Below, piece by piece: positions 58,410 through 64,000 of a stretch of DNA of 64,000 nt. The notes under the pieces were generated by a model. That model did no database searches, was not told the origin of the DNA, and worked only from the letters and a program-made list of their open reading frames with translations. Within the stretch, counting starts at the first letter, position 1, and every line of letters starts with the position of its first letter. A program made the translations under genes and the position numbers. This DNA is from DASRAJ01 sp035638255 (lineage in GTDB: Bacteria > Bacteroidota > Bacteroidia > Chitinophagales > UBA10324): assembly GCA_035638255.1 (NCBI GenBank), contig DASRAJ010000133.1:1-64000 (forward strand). Reading direction: 5' to 3'.

Positions 58410-58853
58410 CTTTGCCGCAGGTTCGGCATTCGTTCCCGATAACAATCGGGATAGGAAAGTCCGGACAGCACAGAGCGCCGCACCACCTAACGGGTGGGCT
58501 CCGATTTTTATCGGAGAAGAAAGTGCCACAGAAAATAACTGCCCCGACTCGTCGGGGTGAGGGTGAAAACGTGAGTTAAGAGCTTCACGATTCGTCCCGG
58601 GTAATCGGGACGAAGGGGTAAACCTTGCGGGCTGAAAGGTCAAATACACTCCGCTTTTCTCATGAGCAATCAGGAGGAAGTGAATGGCTCGTTCAATTCC
58701 GTCCGGTCCCGATAGCTCGGGATGGTGATGGAAGCGGGGCGGGTAGACCGCTACATCCCGACAGTGATGTCAGGAGCAGATAAATGAGTGTCTGAGTTTC
58801 GTGATGAAAGTCGCGGGACAAAACAGAATCCGGCTTATGAATCTGCGGCAATT
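58410..58853 (+). ncRNA. rnpB: RNase P RNA (bacterial type A)
   Basis: The conserved core is clear: GGAAAGTCCGGACAGCACAG near the 5' end, AGTGCCACAGAAA, GGGTAAACCTTGCGGG in the middle, AGATAAATGA and the 3' signature ACAGAATCCGGCTTA. The ends pair as helix P1 (TTGCCGCAG at 58412-58420 with CTGCGGCAA at 58843-58851), followed by a T-run that can act as terminator. A weak -7 box (GTTCTTTG, 58398-58405) fits a start at about 58411. The RNA processes tRNA 5' ends with the RnpA protein. Several peripheral stem-loops are built from CCCGAT..ATCGGG palindromes (e.g. 58435-58452, 58592-58608, 58707-58722). The gene lies 72 bp before tRNA-Lys. Confidence 0.93.
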
Positions 58854-58895
58854 TTTTTCTTTGCGAATTGCGATACGCGAATTGCGAACCACGAC

Positions 58896-58903
58896 TATCT
58901 TTG
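58896..58903 (+). promoter_or_regulatory. -7 box of the tRNA-Lys gene
   Basis: TATCTTTG matches TAnnTTTG, 22 bp before the tRNA start at 58926. Confidence 0.5.
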
Positions 58904-58925
58904 CGCGCTCAAAAAAAGAGATGAC

Positions 58926-58998
58926 GATTCCGTAGCTCAGTTGGTAGAGCATAACACTTTTAATGTTGGGGTCGAGGGTTCGAGTCCCTCCGGGATCA
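58926..58998 (+). tRNA. tRNA-Lys (anticodon UUU)
   Basis: 73 bases. Acceptor stem GATTCCG pairs with CGGGATC (one T-G wobble), D arm GCTC-AGTTGGTA-GAGC, anticodon stem TAACA/TGTTG with loop CTTTTAA giving anticodon TTT, T arm GAGGG-TTCGAGT-CCCTC, discriminator A. CCA is not encoded. Confidence 0.95.
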
Positions 58999-59005
58999 CT
59001 CCCAG

Positions 59006-59040
59006 AGCCGGCGAGAGAAATCTTACCGGCTTTTCTTTTT
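59006..59040 (+). terminator. Rho-independent terminator after tRNA-Lys
   Basis: AGCCGG at 59006-59011 pairs with CCGGCT at 59026-59031, followed by TTTCTTTTT. Confidence 0.65.
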
Positions 59041-59436
59041 CAGTGGTACTGCTATAATTCATGACCGGATATTTTTTCAGGCGTAAAACAAAAATTGATT
59101 TTGGAATTTAAGCTCATCGCATCCACGATGCTTGATTTAAAAAAGAAGCACTTACTGTCCCGGAGCTATTTGCGGAAACAAAGAAAACCTGCCGAATATT
59201 CCTACAGGCGTGTTAGAAAATTCATGTTCTGATTTTTGGATGAGAGAAAGGGAAATTGGAATTTTATCCTCCTACTCCTGACTGGCACTTCTCATATTCC
59301 ACGAAGCCGCTTTCATTATTAATAGCGAAGACACGTGGTTTTGAGATTCTGAAATGCACATCCCGAAAAACTGATCGCGGTTTTTATGGGAGAAATTCAG
59401 AACGCTTAATTTTTATAACCTGTAAATAGCATCATC
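59041..59436. other. Intergenic stretch without recognisable gene
   Basis: About 400 bp between the tRNA terminator and the ELWKSDGT-repeat gene. No coding frame of note, no clear palindromic element and no confident promoter box was seen. Confidence 0.5.
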
Positions 59437-61113
59437 ATGAAAAACACAACATTCACTAAAAGAATAGGATCTTATGCTATAGTTCCTTCTGTAATCATTC
59501 TTGGGCTGTCTTTAATCGTAGCCAAGAGTTATGCACAAGCACCTCAATTGGTAAAAGATATAAATCCGGGAATAAATTCCTCCTCTTCCGGTTTCTATAC
59601 CAACCTTAATGGCACACTTATTTTCACTGCCGATAATGGTGCAAGCGGCACAGAGCTCTGGAAAAGCGATGGTACCACAACAGGGACAATCATGGTTAAG
59701 GATATTGTTCCTGGTCCCGGTAGTTCTTTTCCATCCAACTTAACAACCGTTGGTACCCTTGTGTTTTTTACTACCAATGATGGAATCAACGGTGTTGAAC
59801 TATGGAAAACCGACGGTACTGATGCCGGAACAGAATTGGTGAAAGACATCAATGCCGGCAATGGAAGTTCTTCTCCCGTTTTTTTAGCCGGAGCAAATGG
59901 TGTTCTTTATTTTGCGGCAGATGATGGTGATCACGGAAGTGAGCTTTGGCGAAGTGATGGAACGGATGCAGGCACCACGCTCGTGAAAGATATCACCACG
60001 GGGGGAGGTAATTCTTATCCTTCTTATCTCACGGATGTAAGCGGTACGCTGTACTTCTGGGCTGATGACGGAATTCACGGATCAGAACTATGGAAAAGCG
60101 ATGGAACGAATGCCGGAACAATTCTGGTAAAGGACATAAACCCTACCACCGGTTCTGACCCTCATGGCTTAACCAATGTAAATGGCACGCTCTTTTTTTC
60201 TGCCGATGATGGCACCAACGGCTACGAACTCTGGAAGACTAACGGAACGAATGCGGGAACCGTGATGATAAAAAATATTAATTCCGGCACAGGTTCATCA
60301 CCCGTAAAGCTGACTGTTGTAAACGGCACATTGTTTTTTGTAGCTGACGATGGCGTCAACGGCCTTGAGCTTTGGAAAAGTGACGGCACTCTTTCCGGAA
60401 CCATATTGGTGAAAGATTTAAGTCCGGGAAGCACAGGATCAAATCCGGAAAATTTAGTTAGCGTGAATGGCACTCTTTTCTTCTCCGCATTTGATGGCTC
60501 TCCGAACTATGGCAAAGAGTTATATAAAAGTGATGGAACAGCATCAGGTACCGTATTGGTGAAAGATATTTACCCGGGAGTTCCAGACTCTGATCCCAGC
60601 AAGCTCACAAATGCCGGCAACACCCTTTACCTCAGGGCCTATGACGGAGTTAATGGCGCGGAATTATGGAAAAGCGACGGCACAGATGGCGGAACGGTAA
60701 TGGTGGAAGATATACGAGCCGGGAATGCTTCGGCAATTCCCTCTAACTTACTATACATCAACAATTCGCTTTTCTTCAGTGCGAATGACGGCACCACCGG
60801 AGATGAATTATGGATGGTCCCAAATGCCAGCATAGGGGTAGCAGATTTATCAATTCATCAGGAATTCAGCATTTACCCAAATCCCTTTGGTACCGCCGCC
60901 TTAATTGAATATTATCTTCCTCGTCGCAGTGACGTGACCATTCTTATCAGCGATGTCACAGGGCGGGTGATAAAAGAAATACGAAAAGGAATAGAGCCAC
61001 AAGGCAAACATTTCGCAGAGATCAATGGAGAGGAACTTGAAGCAGGTTATTATTTCTGTTCACTCATTACAGATGTCTTCGTAAGTACGAACCGCATGAT
61101 AGCAGTAAGGTAA
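59437..61113 (+). CDS. ELWKSDGT-repeat T9SS protein
   Basis: 558 residues: signal peptide of about 34 residues ending SYAQA, then nine tandem units of about 47 residues with the pattern GxELWKSDGTxxGTxLVKDIxxGxxSSxPxxLTxVNGTLFFSADDG. The ninth is truncated (GDELWMVPN). The repeat probably forms a propeller or hyalin-like beta structure. The C-terminal type A sorting domain is FSIYPNPFGTAALIEYYL, ending in NRMIAVR, different from the array type. It is a lone plus-strand T9SS cargo, with no PKD and no palindromic insertion. Confidence 0.85.
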   Translation: MKNTTFTKRIGSYAIVPSVIILGLSLIVAKSYAQAPQLVKDINPGINSSSSGFYTNLNGTLIFTADNGASGTELWKSDGTTTGTIMVKDIVPGPGSSFPSNLTTVGTLVFFTTNDGINGVELWKTDGTDAGTELVKDINAGNGSSSPVFLAGANGVLYFAADDGDHGSELWRSDGTDAGTTLVKDITTGGGNSYPSYLTDVSGTLYFWADDGIHGSELWKSDGTNAGTILVKDINPTTGSDPHGLTNVNGTLFFSADDGTNGYELWKTNGTNAGTVMIKNINSGTGSSPVKLTVVNGTLFFVADDGVNGLELWKSDGTLSGTILVKDLSPGSTGSNPENLVSVNGTLFFSAFDGSPNYGKELYKSDGTASGTVLVKDIYPGVPDSDPSKLTNAGNTLYLRAYDGVNGAELWKSDGTDGGTVMVEDIRAGNASAIPSNLLYINNSLFFSANDGTTGDELWMVPNASIGVADLSIHQEFSIYPNPFGTAALIEYYLPRRSDVTILISDVTGRVIKEIRKGIEPQGKHFAEINGEELEAGYYFCSLITDVFVSTNRMIAVR

Positions 61114-61149
61114 CTATGGCATAAATAAGTCAAGGAATTTTCCACTTCT

Positions 61150-61668
61150 TCACGAATGCCTTTGAGTATGGAAAATCCTCTTTTGCCGGTTTGCCATTGC
61201 TGATTTTACTTTTTGGTTTTCCTTATTCATGACGACATCTGCTCTATTCTCAAATTGGTGTTCAAAGGTTTTATGCTCCTCTATTATATTCGGAAGCATT
61301 TCATTCTGTACCGGAACCGGATGCAACGCTTCTTCCGGTTTAATTACTTCAGGCATAGCCGCTTGTTGAGGAGCACTTTTTATTTCCTTATTAACAGGAC
61401 TTGGTGTCTTTTTGCTTACGGGGCTTTTAGTTTTATTATTCGCTGTACTTATCACTTTCTTTCTTACCGGGCTTGTAGTTTTCTTATGAACCGAACTTAC
61501 TCCCTTCCTTCTTGCCGGTCTTTTTGTTTTCTTCACTGCCGCAGCTTTTGTTTTCCTTTTAGCCACGCTCTTAATGACTTTTTTGACACTTCTGGTGGCC
61601 ACCTTTTTAGTAACCCTCTTTAAACTCTTCTTAACAGGTGTTTGGGATTTCTTTTTAGTGAGCGCCAT
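61150..61668 (-). CDS. Lys-rich histone-H1-like protein
   Basis: 172 residues. Residues 1-105 are low complexity and strongly basic, with repeated (S/T)PV(R/S/N)K motifs (KKTTSPVRKK, NKTKSPVSKK, TPSPVNKE). Residues 106-145 are more acidic (PEVIKPEEALHPVPV), and the end is again basic. Such Ala/Lys/Pro-rich tails resemble eukaryote H1 C-termini and bacterial H1-like DNA-compacting proteins. DNA binding is plausible from charge, but no folded domain was recognised. It stands alone, convergent with the 59437 gene. Confidence 0.6.
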   Translation of the reverse strand: MALTKKKSQTPVKKSLKRVTKKVATRSVKKVIKSVAKRKTKAAAVKKTKRPARRKGVSSVHKKTTSPVRKKVISTANNKTKSPVSKKTPSPVNKEIKSAPQQAAMPEVIKPEEALHPVPVQNEMLPNIIEEHKTFEHQFENRADVVMNKENQKVKSAMANRQKRIFHTQRHS

Positions 61669-61825
61669 TGCTTTATGTTTTAAGTGATTAAAAATGTTAT
61701 TTCATCTACTTAAATAAGTATGCCAGTAGTGTTGCCTGTGGAATAACAATCAAATGAGGAATTTGCTTCGCACAGAGGGAAGAGCTTTGCCCATAAAGCA
61801 AGAAGAACTTATGGTTTACTATCCT

Positions 61826-61854
61826 TATCATCGACCCTTATCATCGACAAACTC
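61826..61854. repeat. Tandem duplication of a 14-base unit
   Basis: The unit CCTTATCATCGAC(C) occurs twice in a row in the gap upstream of the PEBP gene. Confidence 0.5.
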
Positions 61855-61983
61855 AAACACGTGCACTAGTTATCAGGCATGTAAAATAGTAAACTTAATG
61901 AGATAGATACCATGCTGAGGATTTTCATTTGTACGAGTACAACGCAAAAACAAATTGCTTACTGAAATTCGATTCCCCTTCTC

Positions 61984-61991
61984 TATCTTTG
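61984..61991 (+). promoter_or_regulatory. Bacteroidota -7 box upstream of the PEBP-family gene
   Basis: TATCTTTG matches TAnnTTTG, 17 bp before the ATG at 62009. It lies inside the longer open frame from 61955, which supports the later start. Confidence 0.55.
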
Positions 61992-62008
61992 CATTTCGTT
62001 CTGTACAC

Positions 62009-62455
62009 ATGACTGCATCTTTAAAAATTGGGAGTGAAGGGTTTGCGAGTAACGGATTCATTCCTTCCAAATACACCTGTGAAGGTGATAACATCAATCC
62101 TACACTCATCATTAGCGGCTTACCAATGGCTACAAAAACACTGGCGCTCATCGTGGAAGATCCCGATGCGGCCAAGGGCATTTTTGTTCATTGGGTAGTT
62201 TGGAATATTCCTCCCACGAATAAAATCAGGGAGAATGTTATTCCGGGTGAGGAAGGACTGAATGATTTCAGGAAACATCATTATTCAGGACCGTGTCCGC
62301 CATCCGGAGTTCATCGTTACATCTTTAAAATTTGGGCACTCGATAATTTTCTTCACCTGGATGGTAATGCCACCAAGGCAGAGCTGGAAGTTGCCATGAG
62401 CAAACACATCATCGGCCATGGTGAATTGGTGGGGCAGTACAAAAAGAAGAAGTGA
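62009..62455 (+). CDS. YbhB/YbcL-type PEBP family protein
   Basis: 148 residues from ATG 62009. The family motifs are complete: IPSKYTCEGDNINPTL, LIVEDPDAAKGIFVHWVVWN, and GPCPPSGVHRYIFKIWALD. Phosphatidylethanolamine-binding proteins of the bacterial YbhB/YbcL group have a small anion-binding pocket formed by the DPD and the GPxPPxGxHRY loop; their cell role is unsettled. There is no signal peptide, so it is probably cytosolic. The C-terminus has a Lys-rich tail. Confidence 0.9.
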   Translation: MTASLKIGSEGFASNGFIPSKYTCEGDNINPTLIISGLPMATKTLALIVEDPDAAKGIFVHWVVWNIPPTNKIRENVIPGEEGLNDFRKHHYSGPCPPSGVHRYIFKIWALDNFLHLDGNATKAELEVAMSKHIIGHGELVGQYKKKK

Positions 62456-62471
62456 CTTCTTCAGCTTTTTG

Positions 62472-62666
62472 TCATACAATTTTTTTCCTGCTTTCCGATT
62501 TCTTTTTCTTCTTGACGACTCTTTTTGACAAAAAAGTTTTTACTGATTCAGGCATTTCCCTGCAGCCGCAGTGCTTTGCATGTGAGATGTGCCATTGTGC
62601 CCGCTGCTCCAGGGTCGCGTGCTGAGGCATAGGATTCTTTTGATGCCACGCTTCATTGATCTTCAT
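62472..62666 (-). CDS. Small conserved protein (WHxxNPMPxxATxxQR type)
   Basis: 64 residues. It reads MKINEAWHQKNPMPQHATLE, QRAQWHISHAKHCGCREMPE, then a Lys-rich tail. The pattern of W-H, N-MP, R..WH..H...C.CR is that of a small conserved bacterial protein family of unknown function; the His and Cys residues could bind a metal. It is convergent with the PEBP gene, stop to stop 16 bp apart. Confidence 0.65.
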   Translation of the reverse strand: MKINEAWHQKNPMPQHATLEQRAQWHISHAKHCGCREMPESVKTFLSKRVVKKKKKSESRKKIV

Positions 62667-62761
62667 TTGTGAAAAATAATTATTTCTTCCTTTGATTGAT
62701 GTTTTTTTTGATTTCCATTCAATCGCATAACTTCACATGATCAAATTATTTTTTCTTCTTT

Positions 62762-63043
62762 ATGGAGGAAACTACCATCCTCGAAAAGCCTGCTGACACC
62801 GGCATTGATACTACTGACGGTGGTCGTGTTATTTTATTCAATGACGAAGTGCACAGCTTTGATGACGTTATTCTTCAGCTCATGAAAGCCATTCACTGCA
62901 CATACGAACAGGGAGAAAAAATGGCATGGATCGTTCACACCGAAGGCAAATGTGAAGTGTATCAGGGTGCCGTAGAGGAATGCTTACACGTTAGTGCTGT
63001 GCTTGAAGAAATTAAATTGAAAACGGCGATTGACTTTTTGTAG
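62762..63043 (+). CDS. clpS: ATP-dependent Clp protease adaptor ClpS
   Basis: 93 residues with the ClpS fold: RVILFNDEVHSFDDVI at about 22-37 (the Asn-Asp pair that holds the N-degron amino group), then QLMKAIHCTYEQGEKMAWIV and EGKCEVYQGAVEECLHVSAV with the conserved His and Glu/Cys helix. ClpS delivers N-end-rule substrates to ClpAP/ClpCP. Family length and motifs fit. The gene stands alone. Confidence 0.92.
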   Translation: MEETTILEKPADTGIDTTDGGRVILFNDEVHSFDDVILQLMKAIHCTYEQGEKMAWIVHTEGKCEVYQGAVEECLHVSAVLEEIKLKTAIDFL

Positions 63044-63348
63044 GAGCTATTCACGACTGCCCCACAACTTGCTTACCCCTTTCCCGCGGCCTAAAGAAGT
63101 TTCACGGTTCAAACTTCTCGTAGAGTCCTGCGGACCGGAGGAAAATTTTCCGCAGAGTATTACTCACAAAACCTAAGGTCGGGACTTTGAACATCAACTT
63201 TGTCCGCAGTACAGCAGGATTGAATTTTTTTTAATCTTGTCCCGATCGATCGGGATGAAGAATTTGTCTATAACTTTCTTTGGAGAAGGAAGATGCAGTG
63301 TATTTTTACTGCTCACTCCGAAGGAGTCCTTCGGACAAACACCACAAC
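63044..63348. other. Intergenic stretch with two palindromic elements
   Basis: No gene. It holds a perfect type-1 palindrome (TCCCGATCGATCGGGA, 63240-63255), a type-2 palindrome (TCCGAAGGAGTCCTTCGGA, 63317-63335) just before the next start, and a GAGTCCTGCGGACCGG fragment at about 63123. Confidence 0.6.
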
Positions 63349-64000
63349 ATGAAACTTTCTTCACCCGTTATTCTTTTCTTCGTAACCATCAGTTTTCCAT
63401 TTCTTCAGGCACAAAATCCTCAAAGGACAATGACAGTGAATCAGAAAAAATTGGGAGGGCAAACTCAAAAAAATTTGAAGGGCGCGCAAGGTGGTGCCGA
63501 TAGCTCTGAATTCAAATTTTTCTCAGAGCAGTTTGCTGATTTCAGAATCCTCCGCTACCAGGTCCCGGGTTTTGATCATCTTTCTCTCCAGCAAAAAAAA
63601 CTTTGCTATTATCTCACAATGGCAGCGGCAAGTGGAAGAGATATTTTTTATGATCAGAATTACAAATACAATCTGATGGTTCGCAAAACGCTTGAAGCAA
63701 TTTTGAGCAATAAGAAAACTGATCGCACGGGCGATGATTGGGCAAAGTTCCAGGTGTACACAAAACGGGTTTGGTTTTCGAATGGAATTCATCATGTGTA
63801 TTCAAACAACAAAATGATTCCAGAATGTTCGCAGCAATGGTTGGCTGCGCAAATTCATAATTGCGATTCATCGAAACTTCCTTTGCAGAAAGACCAAAAC
63901 ATTAACCAGTTCATTTTATTCATCACACCCATCATCTTCGATCCGGGCGTGGCACCTAAGCGCGTGAACCTTGATTCGAAAGGTGACCTGGTGAAAACGA
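63349..64000 (+). CDS. Dipeptidyl-peptidase III (M49) family, 5' part (cut by window end)
   Basis: From ATG 63349, 217 codons run without stop to the window end. A signal peptide (MKLSSPVILFFVTISFPFLQ, then AQ) is followed by FADFRILRYQVPGFDHLSLQ, QKKLCYYLTMAAASGRDIFY and FQVYTKRVWFSNGIHHVYS, closely matching the N-terminal lobe of Bacteroidota dipeptidyl-peptidase III. Those zinc enzymes remove dipeptides from peptide N-termini; the HEXXGH zinc motif would lie beyond the window. The signal peptide implies a periplasmic or exported enzyme. The start is confirmed by the signal peptide. Confidence 0.85.
   Translation, partial: MKLSSPVILFFVTISFPFLQAQNPQRTMTVNQKKLGGQTQKNLKGAQGGADSSEFKFFSEQFADFRILRYQVPGFDHLSLQQKKLCYYLTMAAASGRDIFYDQNYKYNLMVRKTLEAILSNKKTDRTGDDWAKFQVYTKRVWFSNGIHHVYSNNKMIPECSQQWLAAQIHNCDSSKLPLQKDQNINQFILFITPIIFDPGVAPKRVNLDSKGDLVKT

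Noticed and set aside
58355..58579. Open frames of 74-103 codons over 58338-58649
   Set aside because: They overlap the RNase P RNA, whose structure and signatures are unmistakable.

Overview
The window looks like a chromosomal segment of an uncultured or poorly known Bacteroidota bacterium of the Chitinophagia/Saprospiria/Sphingobacteriia kind. Evidence: many secreted proteins end in a type IX secretion system (T9SS) type A sorting domain with the YPNP motif, several starts are preceded by the Bacteroidota -7 box (TAnnTTTG), leaders are A-rich without Shine-Dalgarno sequences, and PKD and WG-repeat proteins occur. No T9SS machinery gene lies in the window.

Bases 1-45,830 are one same-strand (minus) tandem array of paralogous exported proteins: 20 complete genes, one gene cut by the window start and one rearranged pseudogene. 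The proteins are modular. A signal peptide leads into one of four beta-propeller-like N-terminal modules: a Trp-rich Kelch type (WTWM...LWLFGG, 14 genes), a GGYILGG type with seven units (3 complete genes), an NWYFG type (2 genes), and a WTQKADF Kelch type (1 gene). A nearly uniform C-terminal half follows in all but one: a PKD domain (CEKFC...NICY), an Ig-like domain (YQWQLN...GATNQSY) and the sorting domain. Genes are 4-230 bp apart with no clear internal promoters, so the array may be transcribed as one or a few very long units. The uniform 3' halves and divergent 5' halves point to gene conversion and module shuffling of a surface repertoire.

The array carries several small repeat families. 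About 150-bp palindromic REP-like elements sit in four intergenic gaps, with a fifth reduced to a scar, each next to an orphan copy of the coding tail. Short palindromes (TCCCGAT..ATCGGGA and TCCGAAnGGAnTCC..TCGGA) are inserted in frame inside sorting domains and signal-peptide regions, and the first type also forms several stem-loops of the RNase P RNA. The left end (0-8 kb) is a graveyard with toxin-antitoxin genes: a doubly frameshifted ParDE-like pair, a lone DUF433 antitoxin-like gene and an intact HigBA-like pair.

Bases 46-50.3 kb hold separate minus-strand genes: a WG-repeat protein, a membrane J-domain-like protein with HPS instead of HPD, a secreted protein of unknown function, and a third NWYFG-type T9SS cargo. 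From 50.6 kb onward are ordinary genes: a PAP2 phosphatase, a penicillin-amidase family hydrolase with a small membrane protein, a MacB-like permease, two related outer-membrane-barrel-like proteins, a Smr/DUF2027 protein, rnpB, tRNA-Lys(UUU), an ELWKSDGT-repeat T9SS cargo, a Lys-rich histone-H1-like protein, a PEBP-family protein, a small conserved protein, ClpS, and the start of a dipeptidyl-peptidase III cut by the window end.
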